A DNA stretch of 64,000 nucleotides from Vibrio sp. LaRot3 (GCF_027587025.1 NZ_JAPPTI010000004.1:1-64000), one strand, 5' to 3'. Counted from the stretch's first letter, positions 33,033-41,081 are shown. Translations and numbers: made by a program. Notes: generated from the letters alone by a model not told the origin.

Positions 33033-34112
33033 ATGGCTTACCAATCGCAATCTTTAAAAGAAATCACCCGTCAGCTTGAAAACGACATTGCCACCGAGTT
33101 AGAACTCAGTAGTTTACCGCCAATTTGCACCGAGCGTGCCGTGGCCTTTGGTGCGGCAGCGGCGAAGCGTGATACCCATGACCACATCGACTGGTTGAGT
33201 AAACAAATCGTGCCAAGCAGCAAGTCTGACGAACAAACCATTGTCGAACGTGCAGCTTATGAAGGCGTGCCGCGCAAGCTAGAGAAAAAAGCAGCAGGAA
33301 CGGCGACTATTAAGGGCCAGCCCAACAGTCGTCTACCCGTTGATTCTCTATTGCAACACGCCAATGGCCTTCGCTACGTCGTGACCAATGCGAATATTAT
33401 CAGTGACGGTGAGATAGCGTTTGATCTGCAATGCACAACCACTGGCCGCGAGGGAAATTTAACCGGCGAAGTGATGGAGCTGACACTGGTTAACCCTGTT
33501 CCTGGTCTGGAGTCAAAAGCCGCCATTCTCACCATGGATGGCGGTGCAAATCGAGAGCCAATCGGCGAGCTGTTGGGTCGTTTGTACTTTCGCAAACAAA
33601 ACCCTCCAATGGGTGGTGCGGAACATGACTACAAGGCTTGGGCAATTGAAGTGCCAGAAGTCACCCGCGCATGGCCATACGATATGTACCAAGGCGGGAG
33701 CACCATGGGGCTTGCATTTGTGTGTGACAACCTTGACGACATCATCCCGACCGATGCCAAACAACAAGAGGTAAGCCAGTACATCTATCGTCATCAAGAC
33801 CCAGCCACCGGCATTGAAGTGGGCGCGCCAGGTGGCATCGAACTAGTCATGTTTAAACTGCGTTTAAAAACCGTTCAACTCGATATTACACTCACCCCTG
33901 ATAACGACCAAACTCGCGCAGCCGTTAAACAGAGCTTAAACGCGCTTGAACGCGACAAATCCAACCCAAACAGCACCATTAAACTCTCTCATGTGCGTAC
34001 TGCCATCGGTAGCACCAACGGTATAGATGATTACCACTGCACGCTGACTGCCGACATAACCAGTGAAGAGCATGAACTTATTACCTTTGGAGAACCTGTA
34101 TGGGGCGCTTAA
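33033..34112 (+). CDS. Baseplate J-like protein (Mu gp47)
   Basis: A 359-residue baseplate J family protein with LLQHANGLRYVV and AWAIEVPEVTRAW motifs in the expected order. Together with gp46 and gp48 it builds the wedge. Two phased TTTAAAC arrays (I and J) lie in its C-terminal coding part. It overlaps the next gene by 13 bp. Confidence 0.9.
   Translation: MAYQSQSLKEITRQLENDIATELELSSLPPICTERAVAFGAAAAKRDTHDHIDWLSKQIVPSSKSDEQTIVERAAYEGVPRKLEKKAAGTATIKGQPNSRLPVDSLLQHANGLRYVVTNANIISDGEIAFDLQCTTTGREGNLTGEVMELTLVNPVPGLESKAAILTMDGGANREPIGELLGRLYFRKQNPPMGGAEHDYKAWAIEVPEVTRAWPYDMYQGGSTMGLAFVCDNLDDIIPTDAKQQEVSQYIYRHQDPATGIEVGAPGGIELVMFKLRLKTVQLDITLTPDNDQTRAAVKQSLNALERDKSNPNSTIKLSHVRTAIGSTNGIDDYHCTLTADITSEEHELITFGEPVWGA
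33852..33880 (+). repeat. Phased TTTAAAC array I (three units)
   Basis: TTTAAAC (33852), TTTAAAA (33863) and TTCAACT (33874), each 11 bp apart, within the gp47 gene. Confidence 0.6.
33924..33951 (+). repeat. Phased TTTAAAC array J (three units)
   Basis: GTTAAAC (33924), CTTAAAC (33935) and CTTGAAC (33945), spacing 11 and 10, within the gp47 gene and 44 bp downstream of array I. Confidence 0.55.
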
Positions 34113-34699
34113 CTGCACAAAACACCGAGGCATGGCTAGAGGTTCTGCAGTTATTGATGCCGCAAGGTCTCGCATGGCCAAAAGGCAATGATGCAGAGCT
34201 CACCAAGCTACTACGCGCGCTAGCTAAAGCACTGGCCGACACTGACAGCCAGTGTGACGCGATTGAAATCGAAATGACACCCTCGCAAGCGAATATCCTT
34301 CTACCCGAATATGAAGCTTATCTAGGCTTGCCCGAATGTGAGGGGCAACTCGGTGATATTCAAAGCCGCCGTCATGCGGTGGAAACCAAAGATAAGATGC
34401 AAGGCGGTCTCGCCACATGGCAAATCGAACAGCTAGCCGCAACACTCGGTTACAAGGTGAAAGTTGAACACATTCTCCCGCATCACTGCTTACGCGCTTG
34501 CACCCACCCTATTTGGGTTGATAGCTGGCGGCATAAGTTAAAAGTCACCGTGTTCGACATGCCCAACGTTCACATGACCTGCCTTGATAACGTTATGACA
34601 CCACTCATTAACAGTGACGCACGTGTATTAGAGTGCACACTGAACAAATACAAAATGGGCGGTAAATATTACGATTTCCACTATGCGGAGGGACTTTAA
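34100..34699 (+). CDS. Tail protein, DUF2313 (Mu gp48)
   Basis: 199 residues with the DUF2313 pattern: LLMPQGLAWPKGNDAELTKLL near the start, LPEYEAYLGLPEC, and RRHAVETKDKMQGG. It connects baseplate wedges to the fibres. Confidence 0.9.
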   Translation: MGRLTAQNTEAWLEVLQLLMPQGLAWPKGNDAELTKLLRALAKALADTDSQCDAIEIEMTPSQANILLPEYEAYLGLPECEGQLGDIQSRRHAVETKDKMQGGLATWQIEQLAATLGYKVKVEHILPHHCLRACTHPIWVDSWRHKLKVTVFDMPNVHMTCLDNVMTPLINSDARVLECTLNKYKMGGKYYDFHYAEGL

Positions 34700-35628
34700 T
34701 GCATCCACTTCAGAACGGCACTCAGACAGTAGAAAGACCAACGCCCAAGAACCCACTTGGCGACCCTGGCTTTTTCACTGAATCAGGCAAAAACGGTCAG
34801 CCAAGTATTCCTGGTGCGGACTACTTTAATGCGCAGATTTTGGAGTTTCAGAATCTGCTGGCAGAAGGTGGTGTTGAGTTTGACCAAGCTAAGTTTGATC
34901 ACTTAATTGTCGCCATCAGAGCTGTATGCAAAGGTATCTCTCAGTTTACAGAATATGACCCAAAACGCGTCTATATGACGGGTGAGGTTTGCTATACGAA
35001 AACGGCCAATGAAATCATCTATTGGCAATGGTATTCAAATAAAGAGTGGTTAGCAGGTAAAGATCCTCTTGATATCGACAATCGGCATTTGGGCTGGCAA
35101 CACTCAGACAAGCCTTTCTACTGGGTGCCTTATGTAAGTAACATCGAAGGCATGCCGTTTTTCTGGCTTGATACGAGTGCGCCTGAGTTTGCAGTGATGG
35201 AGATTAACGTCGATTTACCAATCGCTGTATATTGGCGGTTGGCTCGTCGCTACCCACATTTAGTCGAAGGTGATTTTATTAACACGGGTGAAATTCGTGG
35301 TGAGTTCCTGCGTGTTTTAGATCAAGGACGAAGCGCTGATCCAGGCCGAACTATTAACTCTTGGCAAAATTCAACCGCATTCATGGGGGATGGTGATGGA
35401 CAAAATGGCCCAATTCCGAACATGAACAACTCGCAACATCTTAGAGTGCTGGGCTTTGAATTTGATGCACCGAGCGACCAAAAAGAAGTAATAACTCTAA
35501 GGTACGGTTCCACTGTAAGTGAAGTTAACACCTCCGGCATGACAGGCCCAGGACAAGGTAGTAAAACAGCTGACTTTGCTAGAAGCCGTGTACGAAACAT
35601 AGCCCGTCCAATGGCGATTATTATTTAG
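34699..35628 (+). CDS. Tail fibre protein
   Basis: The 309-residue fibre starts at the TAATG junction with gp48. The N-terminal part has an AEGG-like LLAEGGVEFDQAKFDHL attachment region. The C-terminal part has the fibre-tip pattern GEFLRVLDQGRSADPGR, QNSTAFMGDGDG and a closing RPMAIII. It is short compared with Mu gpS (504 residues), so it may be the complete fibre of a small receptor-binding system. The receptor is unknown. Confidence 0.85.
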   Translation: MHPLQNGTQTVERPTPKNPLGDPGFFTESGKNGQPSIPGADYFNAQILEFQNLLAEGGVEFDQAKFDHLIVAIRAVCKGISQFTEYDPKRVYMTGEVCYTKTANEIIYWQWYSNKEWLAGKDPLDIDNRHLGWQHSDKPFYWVPYVSNIEGMPFFWLDTSAPEFAVMEINVDLPIAVYWRLARRYPHLVEGDFINTGEIRGEFLRVLDQGRSADPGRTINSWQNSTAFMGDGDGQNGPIPNMNNSQHLRVLGFEFDAPSDQKEVITLRYGSTVSEVNTSGMTGPGQGSKTADFARSRVRNIARPMAIII

Positions 35629-35636
35629 AGGTAATA

Positions 35637-36197
35637 ATGAAAGGAAACCTAAAAAAATACTGGCCGATAAACAAAACCACGCGAGAAGTGCTTGCAATGT
35701 GCGAAGCTGAGTACAGAGGTGGCATGTTCCATATTCCCAAAAACGCTCTGCAATCTGCCCCCCTACCTCCAAAGCAAGGTTTTGCGGTTATTGCGGTTTT
35801 TGATGAATCCGGAAAAGCGATTGCTTCTGAATATATCGAGGACCATCGTGGCGCGACGATCTATGATGAATCGGATTGCACGAAATCGAAAGTAGTTTCT
35901 GAGCTTGGAAAGATCAAAGAGGGCTTTACGCCTGATAAGCCGTTAACTGAGTATGATGAACGCACCAACGGGGAATGGGTAACAAACGAGAGCAACAAGT
36001 ACATTCATGATTACGCATTAGTAGATGCTAAACGTGCGGCACTTTACTCAGAGTTAACAGATCCACTTGAAACTGAATATGCGAGAAAAGTTCGACAAGG
36101 TAAAAATGAAGAGGCTCAAATTCTTGATGACCGAATTGATGAGTTAGAGCTAAAGATAAAATCTGAGAACCCTTATCCAACACCACCAAGAATCTAA
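35637..36197 (+). CDS. Tail fibre assembly chaperone
   Basis: A 186-residue protein following the fibre gene, with a charged helical C-terminus (DDRIDELELKIKSENPYP). The N-terminal FHIPKNALQSAPLPPKQGFAV and the DYALVDAKRAALY region recall phage fibre assembly proteins (Tfa/gpU type). It ends just before a strong terminator, the last transcription signal of the prophage. Confidence 0.75.
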   Translation: MKGNLKKYWPINKTTREVLAMCEAEYRGGMFHIPKNALQSAPLPPKQGFAVIAVFDESGKAIASEYIEDHRGATIYDESDCTKSKVVSELGKIKEGFTPDKPLTEYDERTNGEWVTNESNKYIHDYALVDAKRAALYSELTDPLETEYARKVRQGKNEEAQILDDRIDELELKIKSENPYPTPPRI

Positions 36198-36217
36198 ACT
36201 TACCGATTTAAACTCAA

Positions 36218-36269
36218 AGAAACCGCTTAAATTGAGAGTAACACTAAACTTTCAATTTAAGCGGTTTCT
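36218..36269. terminator. Bidirectional terminator at the phage right end
   Basis: Perfect 18-bp inverted repeat: the arm AGAAACCGCTTAAATTGA (36218-36235) is matched exactly by its complement at 36252-36269, with a 16-base loop. It ends the late operon and protects it from the leftward integron transcript. Confidence 0.85.
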
Positions 36270-36290
36270 ACTTCCATTCGGCGCGACGAG

Positions 36291-37886
36291 CTACACCTCA
36301 ATATGGGACAATATTGGGGTTTTGTAATAATGATTGTCACCATGATTCATAAATATAAGTTGCCGAACAAATGCAAGATTATCGGCAACCATAAGGTTTA
36401 GAAGAGAGGTTGCTACTTCAGGCATTTGCTCGGCTACACTTGCTTCTTCTTTTTCGTCGACATATCGTACGAATGATCGAAACTCTTCAGATTCATGCTC
36501 ATGAAAGCCTAGACCTCCCCAACCAGTGCGACGCATAAAGCGAGTCTCAACATCGTCTTTTTTAACCAACATGCCCGCTTCTTTTAAATAATCTACGTAA
36601 CTAGTAGCTTCAGCAAGAATATCGGACTTTGAAATAGAAATGACCCCGTGAGTTGATAAGCTCAAGAATGTGCCTGTGATGTGCTTTAGCACATTCACAT
36701 CAGTTACTTCTTTCTCATTCAAAGTCTGTTGTACATCACTGTAAAGAATATCGAGATCATCGTCACTTAGGTCAAAATAATGCCAAAGCTTTACCCAAGA
36801 TGGTGTATTCTCGGTTTGATAGTATTTAGATTTGTTAATAGACAAATCAATTGACTCACTATTAGCACAGCCATGGAATATGAATTCAGACCATAGCTCT
36901 AAATCAATGATAGTTTCAGAAAAATTGACCATTGGATATTTTTCTGAAATTTTTTGATACGGTGTTTTTTGTTTTTCCTTATCTTTATTGAACATATCAC
37001 TGTACATACTAGCTTGAAGTGCTTTTAGGGTAGATGCTGACAAATCACCACTTTTAGACTCGAACGAAAAACTCAGAAAAAGGCTAAACAAGTCTTCTAA
37101 CAAACCATTTTTGTTAAAACAAGAACTAGGTAAGTATGCATAAAAACGCTCAAAGTCCCACATTGCATGCTTCAAATGACGTAGGTTTTCAAATTTTGAG
37201 CTCTCAAACATCTGAACCATTAGGTCAAAGTTTTGTCTGAAAAATTCTTTTACATCAGTTGTCTTAACTTCATTTATAAAAACATTTAGTGCCGCTTTGA
37301 CATCAGCCTTGATTTTAAACGTTTTACCAATTAGCTTTTCTTTAACCTTTGAATATTTTTCGTCTTTTTTTAGTATCTCACTTTCATTAGCAAGAACTAT
37401 AACCTTATAACCCTGATGCTCTACGAAATGGTTAATGTAACCCATAACATCGCTCACGTTAATCGAGCATCTCTCAAGGTCATCGAATACTAAAATAAAA
37501 TTATCGGTATTAGTTAAATACTCTGGTAGTTTAATGTCCGGTACTGTTGAATTAACGCTAGCATCAGGCTTACCATCTGAATCCAGATCAACTTTGATTG
37601 CTGTCTTCAATACACCCTTAAAAATTTTTGACGTGATTTTCATCCCCTTTGAAGAAAGTACGGGATGGAGCTGCTCAAAAAATGAGTTTTCTATTTCTTC
37701 AAAACTAGTAACACCGTATAAGCTCACATACAAATATTTACTATCTGTCTTGTTTAAACCGTTCTTAACAAACCAAGTTTTGCCAGCTCCCCAACTACCA
37801 TCTATGAGGACTGCGTACTCTGGAGAGTATGGTAACTCATAGTAATATGATAAATAGTTGGAAACATTACTATTGTTATCAATCAA
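36291..37886 (-). CDS. KAP-family P-loop NTPase (integron cassette gene, 3' end altered by the prophage)
   Basis: 531 residues as now read. Walker A GSWGAGKT lies at 30-37 and Walker B FILVFDDLER at 130-139, with the family's QGYKVIVLANE region after it; the rest is helical. KAP NTPases are STAND-related ATPases, some tied to defence or membrane complexes. The start is TTG 37886, with GGAG nine bases before it. If the prophage ends at 36349, the last 19 or so residues (from MNHGDNHYY on) are phage-encoded, and the original gene would have ended soon after RQLIF, overlapping the partner gene now at 2689-3114. Activity of this altered form is doubtful. Confidence 0.75.
   Translation of the reverse strand: MIDNNSNVSNYLSYYYELPYSPEYAVLIDGSWGAGKTWFVKNGLNKTDSKYLYVSLYGVTSFEEIENSFFEQLHPVLSSKGMKITSKIFKGVLKTAIKVDLDSDGKPDASVNSTVPDIKLPEYLTNTDNFILVFDDLERCSINVSDVMGYINHFVEHQGYKVIVLANESEILKKDEKYSKVKEKLIGKTFKIKADVKAALNVFINEVKTTDVKEFFRQNFDLMVQMFESSKFENLRHLKHAMWDFERFYAYLPSSCFNKNGLLEDLFSLFLSFSFESKSGDLSASTLKALQASMYSDMFNKDKEKQKTPYQKISEKYPMVNFSETIIDLELWSEFIFHGCANSESIDLSINKSKYYQTENTPSWVKLWHYFDLSDDDLDILYSDVQQTLNEKEVTDVNVLKHITGTFLSLSTHGVISISKSDILAEATSYVDYLKEAGMLVKKDDVETRFMRRTGWGGLGFHEHESEEFRSFVRYVDEKEEASVAEQMPEVATSLLNLMVADNLAFVRQLIFMNHGDNHYYKTPILSHIEV
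36350..36354. other. Candidate prophage right junction / target-site copy TAAAT
   Basis: TAAAT follows the CA at 36348-36349 and differs by one base from TAAAG at 3116-3120. The phage right end read inward starts TGAATCAT and the left end TGATCAT, a weak terminal similarity that supports the choice. Confidence 0.45.
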
Positions 37887-37913
37887 TTCATTTATCTCCG
37901 AAGTTTTAGAAAC

Positions 37914-38039
37914 AGCTAACGCCGCGTTAAGTAGTGAGCAACGCCACCACCAAACCTAAATATTGTGCCGTAAACTCTAAAGCTGAATCAAACTGAAAAT
38001 GCCGAGCGTTGCGAATCTGTCTTAAACGCTTTGTTAGGC
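37914..38039 (-). repeat. attC recombination site of the GIY-YIG cassette
   Basis: A 126-bp attC site bounded by AGCTAAC (37914-37920) and GTTAGGC (38033-38039), with ACGCCGCGTTAAG and TTAAACGCTTTGTTAG blocks. Confidence 0.9.
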
Positions 38040-38040
38040 A

Positions 38041-38439
38041 TTAGCCCACCTTTGATTTAGGCGGGTTTTCTAGATAAACAGAGCGGTACTCATTGAAGTA
38101 GTATTTTTCCATTTCGTTTGGGTTATCAACAACTATGTATCCTAGTCTCAAACCGCCATAATTCTTGATAATGTAACGATAAAAGCAACCACTAGAGCCT
38201 GTAGCTAAGTGTCTCGCATACTGAAAATATCGCCCTTTAATAGATTGCTTCGTCTTACCAATATATAGGATATCAGACTCGCCTCTTAACCTAGGAACAG
38301 GACGAACTGAGCGAAAGAAATAGATAACACTTTTAGCAATACTGGCTTCAGCTGAACCAAACAACTCCTTAAATTCACTCTCTAATTCATTTACTTCCGT
38401 GATTATCTTAGGAAGCATTTTAATGCCATCTATATTCAA
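38041..38439 (-). CDS. GIY-YIG-like nuclease domain protein (integron cassette gene)
   Basis: 132 residues. VIYFFRSVRPV at about 38-48 and ILYIGKTKQSIKGRYFQYARH at 57-77 (read as separate strands) resemble the GIY and YIG motifs with the conserved Arg in KGRYF; a Glu near residue 109 (NEMEKYY) could complete the active site. Stand-alone GIY-YIG proteins act as nucleases in repair or against invading DNA. The start is TTG 38439 with GGAG nearby. It is the second cassette from attI. Confidence 0.68.
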   Translation of the reverse strand: MNIDGIKMLPKIITEVNELESEFKELFGSAEASIAKSVIYFFRSVRPVPRLRGESDILYIGKTKQSIKGRYFQYARHLATGSSGCFYRYIIKNYGGLRLGYIVVDNPNEMEKYYFNEYRSVYLENPPKSKVG

Positions 38440-38453
38440 TTTTGACTCCTAAT

Positions 38454-38581
38454 GCCTAACGCCGCGTTAAGTGGTGAGCAACGTCAACCACCCTACTTAA
38501 ACCATTGTGACATAAACACTTAAACTGAAGAAAGCCGAAAACGCCAAGCGTTGGGAATCCGTCTTAAACGCTTTGTTAGCA
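38454..38581 (-). repeat. attC recombination site of the first cassette
   Basis: A 128-bp attC site bounded by GCCTAAC (38454-38460) and GTTAGCA (38575-38581), the same heptamer as at attI, as expected for the first cassette. Confidence 0.9.
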
Positions 38582-39202
38582 CTATGAACTCAAAGGTTCG
38601 ATGCTACAAAGTAATTCTACACCTGCATATGTTGTCATCCACTGGTTTTCCTGATGGGTAATTAGACCGAGCTCACTGAGATAGAAGTGGTTAAAGCTTT
38701 TTCTAACAGGAGTTAACGCTGACTTATCTTTCTTAAACGTAGCTAATATGCGGCTAAATGAATTCTTCTCTTGATTCATCGCTATATCGTTTAAAAGCAT
38801 AAGATCCGCAGTTGTTAGCTTAGACAAGAGTCTTGCAATTTCCGGATGTATTTCACCCAGTACGGTTTCACGGGCAAGTACATTAGTCCAAATTTCTTCC
38901 TGAACCTCATCTACAAATGTGTCCGCACATTCTAGTGCTATGTAATAGATTTGAGGTTTAATTGATTCTGAAGTACCGGAGCTAGCCTGCTCCACTTTCT
39001 CTTTAGCTTTTTCGATAGCTTTAGCTGCAAGTACTTTTTGCATTTCATTTAAAGCTTCAAACTTGGTTTCGATAAGTAGCCCAATTCCAGCAGTCGTAGC
39101 GGTTAAAGGATAAGTTACCTTTTGAAATGTTGTGCATGCCAAATCTGTTATTTTGGTAATAGCTTCTTTTGGTAAAGCTTCAGCCAATTGATTCATATCC
39201 AA
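38582..39202 (-). CDS. DUF4393 / Abi-alpha-like protein (first integron cassette)
   Basis: The 206-residue helical protein has an N-terminal LPKEAITKITDLA region, a long Lys/Glu-rich helix at about 56-75 and a C-terminal half with HPEIARLLSKLTTADLMLLNDIA. This layout recalls DUF4393 (Abi-alpha), a family linked to abortive infection. The start is TTG 39202 behind AAAGGAG, or ATG 39196. Being adjacent to attI, it should be the most strongly transcribed cassette. Confidence 0.62.
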   Translation of the reverse strand: MDMNQLAEALPKEAITKITDLACTTFQKVTYPLTATTAGIGLLIETKFEALNEMQKVLAAKAIEKAKEKVEQASSGTSESIKPQIYYIALECADTFVDEVQEEIWTNVLARETVLGEIHPEIARLLSKLTTADLMLLNDIAMNQEKNSFSRILATFKKDKSALTPVRKSFNHFYLSELGLITHQENQWMTTYAGVELLCSIEPLSS

Positions 39203-39430
39203 TTCCGTACTCCTTTGTTATCGAAAATATGGGTAGTGCTAACGCTTTCTATACAACCAAAAGCCACTTTATCAACCCACATACTGCCATGTTTTATGAT
39301 TTACCTTAATTGAGCAGAATCACACAAGCTAATGAAATATTGGGATATTAGGTATGAATTAGAGCTTTTCATTACGCAGTTATACTGCAATAAGCCTGCT
39401 AATTTTGTTCTGGTAGCTATATTTATACAC
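39203..39430 (-). other. attI region and cassette promoter area
   Basis: The primary recombination heptamer TGCTAAC (39237-39243; GTTAGCA on the minus strand) marks attI, where new cassettes enter. The rest of this 228-bp AT-rich interval up to the LexA box should hold integrase-binding sites and the leftward cassette promoter. I cannot assign its boxes with confidence. Confidence 0.7.
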
Positions 39431-39446
39431 ATGTATAAATAAACAG
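39431..39446 (+). promoter_or_regulatory. LexA-binding box of intIA
   Basis: ATGTATAAATAAACAG matches the gammaproteobacterial LexA consensus CTGTATATATATACAG at 13 of 16 positions, including the outer TGT and ACAG, and lies 15 bp before the intIA start. SOS control of Vibrio integron integrases is established knowledge and fits this site. Confidence 0.75.
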
Positions 39447-39460
39447 TATCAAGATAACCT

Positions 39461-40414
39461 ATGAAGAGTCAATTTTTGCTCAGCCTCAAAGAGTATATGC
39501 AGAGTAGGCATTATGCGAACAAAACCATCGAAGCCTATCTGATTTGGATCTCTCGCTATATCCGTTTTCATGATCTTCAGCATCCAAGTAAGCTTGATAC
39601 CAAGCATGTTGAGGAGTTTCTGAGTGACCTCGCAGTCACTTATAGGGTCTCCGTTAAGACTCAGGCTTTAGCGCTAAACGCTGTGCAGTTTATGTATCGA
39701 GACTATCTAAAAACGCCAATTAAGCCAGATATGCGCTTTCAAAAATCTCTCTCAGACCGAAAACTTCCGGTCGTACTAACTCGAACAGAAATGAGGCGTT
39801 TCGTTGAGCAAATTGACCCTAAGTTTCAACTCCACTTAATGCTGATGTATGGCAGCGGATTGAGGCTAATGGAGTGCGTTAGGCTGCGTGTTCAAGACAT
39901 TGATTTTGATTATGGGATTTGGCAAGGAAAAGGTGGTAAGAACAGAACGGTCACACTTGCAAAAGAGCTACACCCTCTGTTAGAGGCACAGATTGCCTTA
40001 GTAAAGAGGTACTATGATAGAGATATGCTGAGTAATGGCTATGGCGGTACGTCAATTAACCAAGCTCGTAAACCCAAACACCCCAATGCTCAATTTGAAT
40101 TTGGTTGGCACTTTTTGTTTCCGTCCACAAAACTGACTGTTGAGAGCGAATCGGGCCTTTATAAACGCCATCACATCAACGAAACAGCGCTTCAGCGTAG
40201 CGTGAAAGCAACGGCCAAACGGGCGAATATTGAAAAGAATGTCTCTTGCCACACGCTTAGGCATAGCTTCGCTACTCACTTACTGGAAGGGGGCGACGAT
40301 ATACGCACGGTTCAAGAGCAACTAGGCCACAGTGATGTGAGAACCACTCAAATTTACACCCATGTGATCGATAGAGGCGCGAGCGGCGTTTTAAGCCCAC
40401 TTTCGAATCTCTAA
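39461..40414 (+). CDS. intIA: Chromosomal integron integrase IntIA
   Basis: The 317-residue tyrosine recombinase is nearly the length of V. cholerae IntIA. Catalytic residues appear as Arg135 (GSGLR), His264 and Arg267 (HTLRHSF), His290 (QLGHSD) and Tyr299 (IYTH). The integron-specific insert before the second box is present (about 203-235, including PNAQFEFGWHFLFPS). It recombines attC cassettes into attI. The gene faces away from the cassette array, and a shared terminator separates it from rplT. Confidence 0.96.
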   Translation: MKSQFLLSLKEYMQSRHYANKTIEAYLIWISRYIRFHDLQHPSKLDTKHVEEFLSDLAVTYRVSVKTQALALNAVQFMYRDYLKTPIKPDMRFQKSLSDRKLPVVLTRTEMRRFVEQIDPKFQLHLMLMYGSGLRLMECVRLRVQDIDFDYGIWQGKGGKNRTVTLAKELHPLLEAQIALVKRYYDRDMLSNGYGGTSINQARKPKHPNAQFEFGWHFLFPSTKLTVESESGLYKRHHINETALQRSVKATAKRANIEKNVSCHTLRHSFATHLLEGGDDIRTVQEQLGHSDVRTTQIYTHVIDRGASGVLSPLSNL

Positions 40415-40442
40415 CTTACCTTGAAAATTCTTCAGGTAATAA

Positions 40443-40468
40443 AAAAGGAGAGCCTAAGCTCTCCTTTT
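40443..40468. terminator. Bidirectional terminator between intIA and rplT
   Basis: AAAAGGAGAGC, loop CTAA and GCTCTCCTTTT give an 11-bp perfect stem with A-run on one side and T-run on the other, so it can end both convergent transcripts. Confidence 0.9.
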
Positions 40469-40492
40469 CTTAACCCTAATAACTAACTCTAA

Positions 40493-40846
40493 TTAAAGAG
40501 CAGCTTTCGCTTTTTCAACTAGAACTGCGAATGCAGCTTTGTCGAATACCGCGATGTCAGCAAGGATCTTACGGTCGATCTCGATAGATGCTTTCTTAAG
40601 ACCGTTGATGAAACGGCTGTAAGATAGACCATTTTGACGAGATGCCGCGTTGATACGTGCAATCCATAGTTGACGGAATTGACGTTTCTTGTTGCGACGG
40701 TCACGGTAAGCGTATTGACCAGCTTTAGTAACTGCTTGGAAAGCTACGCGGTAAACACGTGAACGTGCACCGTAGTAACCTTTAGCTTGTTTTAGAACTT
40801 TCTTATGACGTGCACGAGCTTGTACACCACGTTTTACGCGAGGCAT
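40493..40846 (-). CDS. rplT: 50S ribosomal protein L20
   Basis: 117 residues, starting [16 protein letters not shown] and with the highly conserved [19 protein letters not shown] region. L20 is an early-assembly 23S rRNA-binding protein and in enterobacteria represses its own operon. It is the last gene of infC-rpmI-rplT. Confidence 0.98.
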   Translation of the reverse strand: MPRVKRGVQARARHKKVLKQAKGYYGARSRVYRVAFQAVTKAGQYAYRDRRNKKRQFRQLWIARINAASRQNGLSYSRFINGLKKASIEIDRKILADIAVFDKAAFAVLVEKAKAAL

Positions 40847-40886
40847 TATGCTTCTCCTAAACTAAACGGTTGATAACTAAAAAGAA

Positions 40887-41081
40887 TTAAGCGTATGGCA
40901 TCATACGAACAACTGCAGCCACTTCACATTTTGGAAGGATTGCGTTTGGACGTAGTTGACGCTTGTTCTTAGTAGTACGCTTAGTCAGAATGTGACGTTT
41001 TGTAGCGTGCTTGTACTTAATACCACCAGCAGTTTTCTTAAAACGCTTAGCAGCACCTTTGTTGGTTTTCATCTTAGGCAT
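40887..41081 (-). CDS. rpmI: 50S ribosomal protein L35
   Basis: 64 residues with the L35 pattern ([17 protein letters not shown] start, [14 protein letters not shown]). It lies between infC and rplT as in other gammaproteobacteria, 40 bp before rplT. Confidence 0.98.
   Translation of the reverse strand: MPKMKTNKGAAKRFKKTAGGIKYKHATKRHILTKRTTKNKRQLRPNAILPKCEVAAVVRMMPYA

Larger units (their letters stand above)
3121..36349 (+). mobile_element. Mu-like transposable prophage, about 33.2 kb, apparently complete
   Basis: The gene order follows phage Mu: leftward repressor, then rightward ner, transposase A, B ATPase, early genes, gemA, Mor-type activator, lysis genes, gp25-gp30, protease, capsid, tail sheath, tube, tape measure, baseplate, fibre and fibre chaperone. 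All structural frames are open and the DDE and Walker motifs are present, so it may be functional. I saw no mom/com modification genes. It differs from its host surroundings by a largely plus-strand orientation and by repeated TTTAAACNNNG motifs. The ends are inferred from TG/CA dinucleotides and a near-identical 5-bp flank. Confidence 0.85.

Noticed and set aside
36331..36339. Alternative right end at CA 36338-36339, whose inward sequence TGACAATCAT resembles the left end TGATCATCAT
   Set aside because: The flank CCATG does not match TAAAG on the left. It may be an internal transposase-binding repeat, but this could not be tested.
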